DNA of 64,000 bases from positions 806,001 through 870,000 of the forward strand of contig JAXGXY010000001.1 in assembly GCA_040772545.1 (NCBI GenBank), given 5' to 3'. This DNA comes from UBA1431 sp002329665. GTDB lineage: Bacteria; Bacillota; Clostridia; Christensenellales; UBA1431. The notes beneath the pieces were generated by a model. It was given only the letters and a program-made list of their open reading frames with translations, did no database searches and had not been told where the DNA came from. Positions 43,065-52,986 of this stretch are shown here, piece by piece. Position numbers and translations under genes: made by a program. How positions within the stretch are numbered: the first letter of the stretch is position 1; each line of letters starts with the position of its first letter.

Positions 43065-43481
43065 ATGAAAAGCTATAGGAAGGAACTCACATTCAACATC
43101 CCCAGGCGGCGCGCGCTCGTTAACATCACGCCGCAGGTCACGGAAGCCCTCAGGGAGAGCGGCGTCAAAGAGGGCCTGCTCCTGTGCAACGCCATGCACA
43201 TCACCGCCAGCGTTTTCATCAACGACGACGAGAGCGGGCTTCACGCGGACTTCGAGCGGTGGCTCGAAAAGCTCGCGCCCGAAAAGCCCTACGACCAGTA
43301 CGCGCACAACGGGTTCGAGGACAACGCGGACGCGCACCTGAAACGGACCGTGATGGGGCGCGAGGTGGTCGTGGCGGTGACCGGCGGGAAGCTGGATTTC
43401 GGCCGGTGGGAACAGATATTCTACGGGGAATTCGACGGGAAGCGGCCCAAACGCGTGCTGATAAAGATCGTCGGGGAATGA
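43065..43481 (+). CDS. YjbQ/UPF0047 family protein
   Basis: 138 residues, the normal size. Motifs LLLCNAMHITASVFINDDESGLHADFERWLEKLAP and NGFEDNADAHLKRTVMGREVVVAVTGGKLDFGRWEQIFYGEFDG match the UPF0047 fold, which has weak secondary thiamine-phosphate synthase activity in some members; the true role is unclear. The conserved His triad region (H-x-T-x-S, N-A-D-A-H-L) is intact. ATG 43065 has GGTGGTGACG upstream. Confidence 0.92.
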   Translation: MKSYRKELTFNIPRRRALVNITPQVTEALRESGVKEGLLLCNAMHITASVFINDDESGLHADFERWLEKLAPEKPYDQYAHNGFEDNADAHLKRTVMGREVVVAVTGGKLDFGRWEQIFYGEFDGKRPKRVLIKIVGE

Positions 43482-43562
43482 TGTGTCCTTAGCCGGCACG
43501 CCCGGATTGCCGGGCTTTACACAGCATAGATTTACATCATCGATTTCTAAGGAGGCAAACCC

Positions 43563-44588
43563 ATGAGAAAGATCGGTATTCTGACGGGGGGCGGAGACTG
43601 CCCTGGGCTCAACGCCGTGATCCGAGGCGTCGTCGAGCAGTGCGCCAAGGCGGGGATCGAGGTCTACGGCCTTTCACAGGGCTGGAAAGGCGCGCTCACC
43701 GGCGAGGGGAAATGGCTCACGCCTGACGATGTGGAGGGCATCCAGACCAGGGGCGGCACGATCCTCAGGTCTTCGCGCACCAATGTCATGAAGATCGAGA
43801 ACGGCCCCGAAAAAGTCCGTTCAACGATGGAGAAGCTGGGGCTCGAGGGTATCGTGGCCATAGGCGGCGACGACACGCTCGGCGTCGCGAACAAGCTGAC
43901 CAAAATGGGCATGAAGATGGTCGGCGTCCCCAAAACCATCGACAACGACCTGTCCTGCACCGATTACACGTTCGGCTTCGATACCTCGGCCAACGTCGCG
44001 ATGGAGTTGATAGACCGCCTGCACACGACGGCCGAGTCGCATAACCGCTGCTTCGTCGTGGAGATCATGGGCCGGCACACCGGATGGATCGCCATCCAGG
44101 CGGGACTGGCGGCCAACGCGCACCTGATCCTGATTCCCGAGTTCCCCAAGACAATCGACGAGATCTGCGACGTGCTCATCAAGCGCAGGGACCGCGGATG
44201 CGGTTACTCGATCGTCGCTGTAGCGGAGGGCTTCGAGCTCGGGGGCAGCGAAGGAGAGGTCGAACTCGACGCTTTCGGGAACAAGCTGCTGGTCCAGAAA
44301 GAGATCGGCAAGACCCTGGCGAGCATGATCGAGAAGCGGACGGGGCTGGAGACCCGCTCCGTCGTATTCGGGCATACGGTGCGCGGCGGGGCGCCTTCGG
44401 CGTTCGACCGGATCCTCGGCACGAAGATGGGCATAAAGGCCGGAGAACTGGTTATAAACGGCGACTACGGCAACATGGTCGCGCTCTCGGGCACCGAGAT
44501 CGTCGTGGCCGACCTGGACAAGGCCGTGACGGAGCGCAAGGAAGTGGACAGGGCGTTCTACGACATAGCGGAACTTTATTCGAAATAG
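43563..44588 (+). CDS. pfp: 6-phosphofructokinase, predicted pyrophosphate-dependent
   Basis: 341 residues of the PfkA fold. Starts MRKIGILTGGGDCPGLNAVIRG; catalytic PKTIDNDLSCTDYTFGFDT; fructose-6-phosphate site EIMGRHTGWIA. Two residues decide the phosphate donor: the ATP enzymes have Gly at positions 104 and 124 (E. coli numbering), while here they are D104 (GGDD) and K124 (PKTIDND), the pattern of pyrophosphate-dependent enzymes. A reversible PPi-PFK would serve both glycolysis and gluconeogenesis. ATG 43563 has AAGGAGGCAAACCC upstream. Symbol pfp reflects this inference; pfkA is the generic name. Confidence 0.93.
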   Translation: MRKIGILTGGGDCPGLNAVIRGVVEQCAKAGIEVYGLSQGWKGALTGEGKWLTPDDVEGIQTRGGTILRSSRTNVMKIENGPEKVRSTMEKLGLEGIVAIGGDDTLGVANKLTKMGMKMVGVPKTIDNDLSCTDYTFGFDTSANVAMELIDRLHTTAESHNRCFVVEIMGRHTGWIAIQAGLAANAHLILIPEFPKTIDEICDVLIKRRDRGCGYSIVAVAEGFELGGSEGEVELDAFGNKLLVQKEIGKTLASMIEKRTGLETRSVVFGHTVRGGAPSAFDRILGTKMGIKAGELVINGDYGNMVALSGTEIVVADLDKAVTERKEVDRAFYDIAELYSK

Positions 44589-44602
44589 GCCCGCAATATT
44601 TT

Positions 44603-44633
44603 CGGCGCAAACCAAAGGTTTGCGCCGGTTTTT
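44603..44633 (+). terminator. terminator after phosphofructokinase
   Basis: CGGCGCAAACC/GGTTTGCGCCG, loop AAA, then GTTTTTT. Confidence 0.9.
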
Positions 44634-44697
44634 TATCAGGAGTCCCGCTTAGGCGCCTTTATGCTAATATCGTTTGCGTCGGATTTTCGGGGCGGGA

Positions 44698-44760
44698 CCC
44701 ATAATCCCCCGGTCGCTAAGCGACAGGGGGATTATGGGTTAAGCGAAGTTTGCACCGACG
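44698..44760 (+). repeat. partial copy C of the dispersed repeat (13-bp perfect hairpin plus conserved tail)
   Basis: CCCATAATCCCCC/GGGGGATTATGGG (44698-44710/44726-44738) enclosing GTCGC-TAA-GCGAC, followed by AGCGAAGTTTGCACCGACG (44742-44760), which matches the 28-base tandem unit of copies A and B. It sits between the phosphofructokinase terminator and galU. Confidence 0.75.
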
Positions 44761-44853
44761 TTTTGCGGCGCGATTTTTTGTTGGCGTTTACTTCCGAAAA
44801 GGCCTGAAATTTGCGAAAGATATAGTATAATGGCAGTGAACGGAGGGAAACCC

Positions 44854-45755
<902 letters not shown>

Positions 45756-45759
<4 letters not shown>

Positions 45760-47003
45760 GCAGGATCAGGGACGCGTCGCTGGCGCCGGAGGGCGAGCGC
45801 AAGATCGAATGGGTGAAAAGCTATATGCCGCTGTTGAACCGGCTGGAATGCGAGTTTGGGGAGACCCGGCCGCTATCCGGTCTCAACGTGTCGGTTTCCG
45901 TGCACCTCGAGGCCAAGACGGCGTATCTGTGCAGGGTGCTCCGCGCGGCCGGGGCCAACGTCTTCGCGACGGGCTCCAACCCGTTTTCCACGCAGGACGA
46001 CGTCGCCGCCGCGCTCGCGCAGGGCGGGGCCAACGTCTTCGCGTGGCACGGGGCGACGCCGGAGGAATACGAGGCGCACCTTGTCGAGGCGCTCTCCTGC
46101 GCGCCGCACCTCGTCATCGATGACGGCGGCGACTTCGTCCGCCTGCTGCACGGCCGCCGCGCGGACCTCTCGCGAAACCTCACGGGCGGCTGCGAGGAAA
46201 CGACCACCGGCGTGCTCCGCCTTCGCGCGCGCGAGCGCGAGGGCACGCTGAGGTTCCCGATGATCGCCGTGAACGACGCGTACTGCAAATACCTTTTCGA
46301 CAACCGCTACGGCACCGGGCAGTCCGTGTGGGACGGCGTCATGCGGACCACGAACCTCGTCGTCGCGGGAAAGACAGTGGTCGTGGCCGGCTACGGCTGG
46401 TGCGGCCGCGGCGTGGCGTCGCGCGGCAGGGGCCTCGGGGCGCGCGTGATCGTGACCGAGGTGGACCCCGTGAGCGCGATCGAGGCCGTGATGGACGGGT
46501 TCGAGGTATGTTCGATGGACGAGGCCGCGCCTTTGGGGGACGTCTTCATCACGGTCACCGGCTGCCGCGACGTGATCACCGCCCGCCATTTCGAGCGCAT
46601 GAAGGACGGCGTCCTGCTGGCCAACGCGGGGCATTTCGACGTGGAAGTGAGCAAGACGGACCTCGAAGCGCTCAGCACGAAGACCGTCGAGCGGCGAAGG
46701 AACGTGCGCGGCTACGTGATGCGCGACGGGCGCGTGCTCAACCTGTTGGCCCAGGGGAGGCTGGTCAACCTCGCCTCGGGAGACGGGCACCCCGCCGAGA
46801 TCATGGACATGAGCTTCGCGCTCCAGCTTTTGTGCGCGGTGTACGTCGCAGAGAACGCGGGGGCGCTGGAAAACAGGGTCTATAAAGTGCCGGAGGCCGT
46901 CGACAGGCGGGTCGCCGTGATGAAGCTCGATGCGCTGGGCGTTCGGATCGATGCGCTGACCGGGGGGCAGCGGGCCTATCTTCTGGGCAGCGGAGGGGAA
47001 TGA
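45756..47003 (+). CDS. ahcY: adenosylhomocysteinase
   Basis: 415 residues. NAD-dependent, reversible cleavage of S-adenosylhomocysteine to adenosine and homocysteine, relieving product inhibition of methyltransferases. Seen: NLTGGCEETTTGVLRL, NDAYCKYLFDNRYGTGQSVWDGVMRTTN (substrate Lys/Asp region), NAD loop VVVAGYGWCGRGVASR, and VTGCRDVITARHFERMKDGVLLANAGHFDVEV. It is the short form lacking the plant/animal insertion, common in archaea and many Clostridia. Translationally coupled to galU and followed four bases later by mtaD. Confidence 0.96.
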
Positions 47004-47006
47004 GCC

Positions 47007-48305
47007 TTGAAACGCACGATTATCAGGAACTGCATGCTGTTGGACGATGGCGCGGAACACGGGGTCATCTCAGGCGCCTGCGTCGCGGTGAAGGACGGGC
47101 GCATCGCCTACGCCGGGCCCGAGGACGCATACCGGCCGGAAGAAGGGCCGTCGGACACGCTCGACGCATGCGGGGCGCTGGCGCTCCCCGGCCTCATCAA
47201 CGCGCACACCCACGTGGCGATGGCGCTGTTCCGGTCCGCCGCCAACGACCTCCCGCTGCAAGCGTGGCTCAATGACCGCATATGGCCTCTCGAAGCCAGG
47301 CTCGACGGCGAGGCGGTCTACTGGGGGACGATGCTGGGGATCGCGGAGATGCTCGCAAACGGCGTCACGGCGTTTGCGGAGATGTACTTTTTCATGGACG
47401 ACATCGCGCGGGCGGCCGAGGCGGGCGGCATGCGCGCATCCCTCTACCGAGCCGTGATAGGCCTTTACGGCGACGGCGGCCGCATCGCCGACGCGGTGCG
47501 CGTCCATCGCGACTGGGACGGCGCGGGCGGCGGGCGGATCAGGGTCGGCCTGGGACCGCACGCGGAGTACACCTGCTCGACAGCGGTGCTGCGAAGCTGC
47601 GCCGAGCGCGCGAAGGAGATGGGCTGCGGCCTGCACATCCACGTCTCCGAGACGCGGCGGGAGCACGAGGAATGCAAAGAGCGCCACGGGATGACCCCCG
47701 CAAAACTGCTAAAAAGCCTCGGGTTGTTCGACGTCCCCTGCCTGCTCGCGCACGGCGTGGCGCTCGAAGAGGGGGACATCCAACTGATCGCGCGCAGCGG
47801 GCAGGTACTCGCGCACTGCCCGGGGAGCAACCTCATCCTCGCAAGCGGCGTCGCGCCGGTGAAACGGATGCTGGACGCGGGCGTGACGGTCGCGCTGGGC
47901 ACGGACGGGGCGGCGAGCAACAACAACCTCGACGTCTGGCAGGAGATGTACCTCGCCGCCGTGCTGCAAAAAGGCGTTTTGAAGGACGCGACGGCCGTGA
48001 CGGCGGCGCAGGCGCTCGCGATGGCGGCCGAGGGCGGCGCGAAGGCGCTGGGCTGCGACGGCTCGATCGGCGCCCTTCGGCCGGGCACGCGCGCCGACCT
48101 GATATTGGTAGACACGGACCGCCCGCATTACTGGCCGCTCACCGACATGAAGCGGCATCTCGTGTACAGCGGCGGGGCGCGGGACGTGGTGCTGACCATG
48201 GTCGACGGGGAAGTACTGTATGATCGCGGCGAATATCCGAAGCTGGACATAAAGCGGGTGCGCGCGAAGGCCGCCGAGGCCGCGGCCAGGCTTTTTGGGG
48301 GATGA
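47007..48305 (+). CDS. mtaD: 5-methylthioadenosine/S-adenosylhomocysteine deaminase
   Basis: 432-residue metal-dependent amidohydrolase. Metal ligands: HxH in LINAHTHVAMALFRS, later His in GCGLHIHVSETRREHEE and LAHGVAL, and Asp in GTDGAASNNNLDVWQEMYLA. The wording matches MtaD/SAH deaminases, which convert SAH, MTA or adenosine to inosyl forms. TTG 47007 has GGAGGGG eight bases upstream. With ahcY directly before, the pair gives two routes for SAH or drives AhcY forward by removing adenosine. Confidence 0.93.
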   Translation: MKRTIIRNCMLLDDGAEHGVISGACVAVKDGRIAYAGPEDAYRPEEGPSDTLDACGALALPGLINAHTHVAMALFRSAANDLPLQAWLNDRIWPLEARLDGEAVYWGTMLGIAEMLANGVTAFAEMYFFMDDIARAAEAGGMRASLYRAVIGLYGDGGRIADAVRVHRDWDGAGGGRIRVGLGPHAEYTCSTAVLRSCAERAKEMGCGLHIHVSETRREHEECKERHGMTPAKLLKSLGLFDVPCLLAHGVALEEGDIQLIARSGQVLAHCPGSNLILASGVAPVKRMLDAGVTVALGTDGAASNNNLDVWQEMYLAAVLQKGVLKDATAVTAAQALAMAAEGGAKALGCDGSIGALRPGTRADLILVDTDRPHYWPLTDMKRHLVYSGGARDVVLTMVDGEVLYDRGEYPKLDIKRVRAKAAEAAARLFGG

Positions 48306-48394
48306 AACGCCGGGACTCCCTTGCTTATAGCCGGCACTGCGCATATACATAGAATACGGAAGCCGATGAAAGGTTGTCGCGGCAGAAAAAAATG

Positions 48395-48423
48395 TTGATT
48401 ATTTAAACGAAAAGGTTTATAAT
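48395..48423 (+). promoter_or_regulatory. promoter of the ctsR operon
   Basis: TTGATT (48395-48400), 17-base spacer, perfect TATAAT (48418-48423). Confidence 0.8.
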
Positions 48424-48426
48424 TAA

Positions 48427-48443
48427 AGTCAAAGAAAGTCAAT
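48427..48443 (+). promoter_or_regulatory. CtsR operator
   Basis: AGTCAAA-GAA-AGTCAAT, a direct heptad repeat with 3-base spacer that fits the CtsR consensus (A/GGTCAAANANA/GGTCAAA) except for the last base. It starts three bases after the -10 element, covering the transcription start, so binding of CtsR would block initiation (autoregulation). Confidence 0.88.
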
Positions 48444-48460
48444 ACCTGGAAGGTGAGAGC

Positions 48461-48937
48461 ATGTCCGCGCTGTGCAACAGTATCGAAGCGTTCATAAAGT
48501 CGCTGATGACGGAGAACGACGACGAACTGGAACTGCAGAGAAACGAACTGGCGCAGTATTTCAATTGCGCGCCTTCACATATCAACTACGTCCTATCCAC
48601 GCGGTTTACGCTCGAACGCGGCTACGCGGTGCAGAGCAAGCGCGGGGGCGGCGGATTCATACGCATCGTCCGCATCGACATCGACGAGGACGAAGCCTTA
48701 TATTCGCTGCTGACCGGGCGCATAGGGGATACGATGGACGAAAGGAGCGCGAACGCCGTCATCGGCGAACTCCGGTCCTGCGACGTGATCAGCGCGCGCG
48801 AAGCGGCGCTGATGAAGGCGAGCGTGAGCGACAAGGCGATCGCGGCGCCGGTTTCCGTCAGGGACGCGGTGCGCGCAAGGTGCCTCAAGTACCAGGTTGC
48901 GGCATTAATCAGGGTGAGAAAGGAGGGGCTGGCATGA
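48461..48937 (+). CDS. ctsR: transcriptional repressor CtsR
   Basis: 158 residues. N-terminal winged helix with ELQRNELAQYFNCAPSHINYVLSTRFTLERGYAVQSKRGGGGFIRI, in which the glycine-rich wing (RGGGGFIRI) acts as the heat sensor and DNA contact. The C-terminal helical domain binds McsB. It represses the class III heat-shock regulon; its own operator lies just upstream. ATG 48461 follows AGGTGAGAGC. Overlaps mcsA by four bases. Confidence 0.97.
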   Translation: MSALCNSIEAFIKSLMTENDDELELQRNELAQYFNCAPSHINYVLSTRFTLERGYAVQSKRGGGGFIRIVRIDIDEDEALYSLLTGRIGDTMDERSANAVIGELRSCDVISAREAALMKASVSDKAIAAPVSVRDAVRARCLKYQVAALIRVRKEGLA

Positions 48938-49431
48938 TTTTATGTGACGAGTGCAAACATAATCCTGCGACGATACACAGGACGATCATAAGCAACGGCG
49001 TGAAGAAGGAACAGCGGCTTTGCGCGGTATGCGCGGCCCAGTACGGATACAGCGTGAGCTTTCCGACCTCATCCATCAACAACATCCTCAGCGGACTCTT
49101 CAACATCGGCCAGAATAAGCCGGAGGAGACGCCGGACAGGAAGTGCAGCCGCTGCGGGCGCAGCCTCGATACGATCAAGAAGACGGGCAAGATAGGCTGC
49201 GGCGCGTGCTACAGGGACTTTTCAGAGGAGCTGGAGCCGGTGCTCAGGCGGGTGCAGGGGCAGATGGAACATAAAGGCGGGATCCCGGAAACGCTCAGCG
49301 AAGAGTACAAGCGCAACCGGGAGATCGTGAGGCTCAAGAAGGAACTCGACGAGGCCGTGGAGCGCGAGCACTACGAACAGGCCGCGGAGTTGAGGGACAG
49401 GATCGCGGAACTCAAGAATGAAACCGTTTGA
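48934..49431 (+). CDS. mcsA: McsA, activator of the arginine kinase McsB
   Basis: 165 residues. Two zinc sites: ILCDECKHNPATIH with LCAVCAAQYG, and KCSRCGRSLDTIKKTGKIGCGACYRDF. The C-terminal UVR domain is ELDEAVEREHYEQAAELRDRIAEL. McsA binds and stimulates McsB and modulates CtsR. ATG 48934 has AGGAGGGG upstream. Coupled to ctsR and overlapping the mcsB start by 14 bases. Confidence 0.97.
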   Translation: MILCDECKHNPATIHRTIISNGVKKEQRLCAVCAAQYGYSVSFPTSSINNILSGLFNIGQNKPEETPDRKCSRCGRSLDTIKKTGKIGCGACYRDFSEELEPVLRRVQGQMEHKGGIPETLSEEYKRNREIVRLKKELDEAVEREHYEQAAELRDRIAELKNETV

Positions 49432-50467
49432 AGGAGAGGCGCAGGGTTTGATGGCGTACTGGTTCGAGAGTCCGGGGGAACAGGACGATATCGTGATCTC
49501 CAGCCGCGTCAGGCTGGCGAGGAACTTCGATACGCTTTATTTCCCGAGCATGATGGACCGTTCGGGCGCACTGGAGATCATGCGCACGGTGCGGGGCGTG
49601 CTGGAGCAAGCGGGCGAAGCGTACACCGTCCTGTCCATAGACGGCCTTTCGGACGCAGACAGGCTCGAACTCGTCGAGCAGCACCTCATCAGCCCGGCGC
49701 TGATGAAGCAGGCGGACGGCGCGGTGCTTATTAGCGCCGACAAGCGCATCAGCATCATGCTCAACGAGGAGGACCACATCCGCATCCAGTGCATACTCGC
49801 GGGGCTACGGCTCAAAGAGGCTGAATCTTCGGTGATGGAAGTCGAGAAGCACCTGCAAAAGGGCATCGCCTTCGCCTTCGACGAGAAGCTCGGGTACCTT
49901 ACCTCCTGTCCGACAAACGTCGGCACGGGCATGCGGGCGTCCGTGATGCTGCACCTGCCCGCCCTCACGGCGACCGGTTACATCACCGGGCTGCTGAAGA
50001 CGGTGGGCGAGTATGGTCTCACGGTCAGGGGGCTCTACGGCGAGGGAAGCCACGCCGTCGCCCACATATACCAGCTGTCCAACCAGGTCACGCTCGGGCT
50101 TTCCGAGTCGGAGATCACGGACAAAATACTATCGAGCGCCCGGCAGATCATCGGCGACGAGCGCGAAGCCAGGCGGCTGTACATGGCGTCCGACGGACGC
50201 GTGGAACTCGAGGATAAGCTCATGCGATCCTACGGCGTCGCGGCCAACGCAAGGCGGCTGACGGCCGGGGAGTTCATGTCGCTGCTTTCCGACATCAAGC
50301 TCGCGCTGAGCCTGGGGCTCATCGACGGATTAGAGCACGTGACGCTCCACCGGCTCCTCATCGAGGCGCAGCCTGCGTCGCTTAGGAAACGCGCGGACAG
50401 GGATCTTACGCTCTACGAGAGGGACGTACTTCGCGCGGACATCGTGCGCGGGGCGCTCAGGCATTGA
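49418..50467 (+). CDS. mcsB: protein-arginine kinase McsB
   Basis: 349 residues, phosphagen-kinase fold. Motifs DIVISSRVRLARNFDTLYFP (substrate and ATP Arg), SADKRISIMLNEEDHIRIQCI, and the active-site loop LTSCPTNVGTGMRASV with Cys164. McsB phosphorylates arginines on damaged proteins, marking them for ClpC-ClpP, and inactivates CtsR. Two starts are possible, ATG 49418 (no clear ribosome site) and ATG 49451 (AAGGAGAGG upstream); the first gives the length closest to the Bacillus protein. Confidence 0.96.
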   Translation: MKPFEGEAQGLMAYWFESPGEQDDIVISSRVRLARNFDTLYFPSMMDRSGALEIMRTVRGVLEQAGEAYTVLSIDGLSDADRLELVEQHLISPALMKQADGAVLISADKRISIMLNEEDHIRIQCILAGLRLKEAESSVMEVEKHLQKGIAFAFDEKLGYLTSCPTNVGTGMRASVMLHLPALTATGYITGLLKTVGEYGLTVRGLYGEGSHAVAHIYQLSNQVTLGLSESEITDKILSSARQIIGDEREARRLYMASDGRVELEDKLMRSYGVAANARRLTAGEFMSLLSDIKLALSLGLIDGLEHVTLHRLLIEAQPASLRKRADRDLTLYERDVLRADIVRGALRH

Positions 50468-50503
50468 TTCGTACCTACTAAACATCCGATTGGGGTGCTT
50501 TGA

Positions 50504-52963
50504 TTGATAGACCAGGCCAGATTCACAGGCGTAGTGAAAAGGGTGCTTGACGAGGCGGAAGAACAGGCGCGGATGCTGGGGTACAACTACATCGGCACCG
50601 AGCATGTCCTGCTCGGCCTCCTGAGCATCGAGGACTCGACGGTGTCCAGAACCCTTCGGTCCGAGTGCATCACGCGCGAGCGCGTGATCGAAGGGATCGA
50701 GCGGATCGTGGGCCCCGGCGACAATATGTTTACGCCCGCGTTCGGATACTCGCGCTGCGTGCGCAGGGTCATGGAAAACAGCCAGATCCAGGCCGAAATG
50801 CTGGGCGCCGAGGCGGTCGGGACCGAACACCTGCTGCTGGCCATGCTCGGCGAGCACGAATGCGCCGTGCGGCAGATACTGGCGGGGCTGGGAGTGGACA
50901 TCGAGTCGCTTCAAAAGTCGCTTACGGGGATGCGGCCGAGGGACCCGAAGGCGGCCGCCGCGATGACGCGGCCGAGGGAGTTCGTGCCCACGCCTACCAT
51001 CGACCTCTACAGCAGGGACCTGACCAGGGCGGCGGTGGAGGGCGCGCTCGACCCCGTGATCGGGCGTAAGACCGAGATCCAGCGGATCATGCAGATACTG
51101 GGCCGTCGCACGAAGAACAACCCGGTACTCGTCGGAGATCCGGGGGTGGGCAAGTCCGCGATCGTCGAAGGCCTCGCGCAGCGGATCGCGTCCGGCCGCG
51201 TGCCGGAGATGCTCTCGGGCAAGCGCCTGGTCACGCTCGACCTCGCGGCGATGGTGGCCGGGTCGAAGTACCGCGGCGAGTTCGAGGAGCGTCTGAAGAA
51301 GGCCATCGAAGAGCTGAAGAAGGCCGCGTACATCATCCTGTTCATCGACGAACTGCACACGATCATCGGCGCGGGCAGTTCCGAAGGCGCGATGGACGCG
51401 GCCAACATCCTCAAACCGGCCCTGGCCCGCGGCGAGATACAGATCATCGGCGCGACCTCGGCGGAGGAGTACAGCAAGCACGTGGAAAAGGACGCCGCGC
51501 TCGAACGCCGGTTCCAGCCGGTCAAGGTCGACGAGCCGGACACGGAGGAGACGCTTAAGATCCTCAGGGGCCTTAGCGCGCATTATGAAGCGCACCACGG
51601 CGTGACCATCCGGGACGAGGCGATCGTAGCGGCAATCGAGCTATCGGGCCGGTATATCAGCGACAGGCGCTGGCCCGACAAGGCGATCGATCTGATCGAC
51701 GAGGCGGCCTCGCGCGTGCGGCTCAGAGGCTTTTTGCACGGGAGCAGCGTTCAGGAGATCGAAGACGGGCTCGAGGACGTGCTCGCGCGCAAGCAGAAGG
51801 CCGTCGAGGCCCAGGCGTACGAACTCGCCGCGAGCATAAGGGACGAGGAACAGGCGCTGCACGACAGGATCAGGGAACTCGAAAGCGACTGGGAGAAGCA
51901 CCGTTTTGAGGAAGACGCCGAGGTGACGAAGGAGGACATCGCCAGAGTCGTGGCGCAGTGGACGTCCGTGCCGGTGACCAAGCTCACCGAGGACGAAAAC
52001 AGGCGCCTGATGCGGCTCGAAGCCAAGATGCACGAGCGCGTGATCGGGCAGGACGAGGCCGTGGACGCGCTCGCGAAGGCGATACGCCGGGCGAGCGCCG
52101 GCATGAAGGATCCCAGGCGCCCGATCGGGTCGTTCATCTTCCTCGGGCCCACCGGCGTGGGGAAGACGGAGCTTTCTAAGGCCCTGTCGGAAGCCATGTT
52201 CGGCGAGGAGGACGCGATGGTGCGCCTCGACATGTCGGAGTACATGGAAAGGCATTCGGTAGCCAAACTGGTCGGGTCGCCGCCGGGCTACATCGGCTAC
52301 GACGAGGGCGGCCAGCTCACCGAGCAAATCCGGAGGCGCCCCTATTCCGTGGTGCTGTTCGACGAGATCGAGAAGGCGCACCCCGACGTGTTCAACATCC
52401 TGCTCCAGATCATGGAGGACGGCAGGCTGACCGATTCGAAGGGGCGCAGGGTAGACTTCAAGAACACCGTGCTGATCATGACCTCCAACGTCGGCGCGCA
52501 CAACACGGACATCCAGGAAATCCTGGGGTTGAACGATGAGGGCGGCTACAAGGGCGAAAACTTCGAAACCGCCAGGGAGATGCTGCTGGACGAACTGAAA
52601 AAAACGTTCCGCCCGGAGTTTCTCAACCGCGTGGACGAAATCATCGTGTTCCATCCGCTCGGCGAGGAACACACGCGCCGGATCGCCGACCTGATGCTCG
52701 CAGGCGTGGTCAGACGCCTGCGGCAGCAGGACATCCACGTCGAAGTGCTCCCCGGGGCGCGGGATTTCCTCGCGAAGGCGGGGCACAACCCCGTGTACGG
52801 CGCGCGCCCGATGCGAAGGGTCATCCGGCAAAAGCTCGAGGACGCGCTTTCCGAGGCCATCATCACGGGACGCATCAAGAGCGGCGAGCACGTGGAGGCG
52901 TATGTAAAAGACGGGGAGATATGCTTTGCAAAACGCTGGCGCGGCAGCGGCGGCAGGCCATAA
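50504..52963 (+). CDS. clpC: ClpC-type AAA+ unfoldase, first copy
   Basis: 819 residues. N-terminal double repeat (GYNYIGTEHVLLGLL, AEAVGTEHLLLAML), AAA-1 with GDPGVGKS, a UVR-like middle domain (YELAASIRDEEQALHDRI), AAA-2 with GPTGVGKT and ClpP-docking loop tip LGL (EILGLNDEG). TTG 50504 with GGGGTG about seven bases upstream. It is the more divergent of two consecutive clpC genes: the N-domain is less conserved and the docking tip is LGL rather than MGF. Probably cotranscribed with ctsR-mcsA-mcsB. Confidence 0.94.
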   Translation: MIDQARFTGVVKRVLDEAEEQARMLGYNYIGTEHVLLGLLSIEDSTVSRTLRSECITRERVIEGIERIVGPGDNMFTPAFGYSRCVRRVMENSQIQAEMLGAEAVGTEHLLLAMLGEHECAVRQILAGLGVDIESLQKSLTGMRPRDPKAAAAMTRPREFVPTPTIDLYSRDLTRAAVEGALDPVIGRKTEIQRIMQILGRRTKNNPVLVGDPGVGKSAIVEGLAQRIASGRVPEMLSGKRLVTLDLAAMVAGSKYRGEFEERLKKAIEELKKAAYIILFIDELHTIIGAGSSEGAMDAANILKPALARGEIQIIGATSAEEYSKHVEKDAALERRFQPVKVDEPDTEETLKILRGLSAHYEAHHGVTIRDEAIVAAIELSGRYISDRRWPDKAIDLIDEAASRVRLRGFLHGSSVQEIEDGLEDVLARKQKAVEAQAYELAASIRDEEQALHDRIRELESDWEKHRFEEDAEVTKEDIARVVAQWTSVPVTKLTEDENRRLMRLEAKMHERVIGQDEAVDALAKAIRRASAGMKDPRRPIGSFIFLGPTGVGKTELSKALSEAMFGEEDAMVRLDMSEYMERHSVAKLVGSPPGYIGYDEGGQLTEQIRRRPYSVVLFDEIEKAHPDVFNILLQIMEDGRLTDSKGRRVDFKNTVLIMTSNVGAHNTDIQEILGLNDEGGYKGENFETAREMLLDELKKTFRPEFLNRVDEIIVFHPLGEEHTRRIADLMLAGVVRRLRQQDIHVEVLPGARDFLAKAGHNPVYGARPMRRVIRQKLEDALSEAIITGRIKSGEHVEAYVKDGEICFAKRWRGSGGRP

Positions 52964-52986
52964 CACCAAAGAACGAGGTGAAAGAT

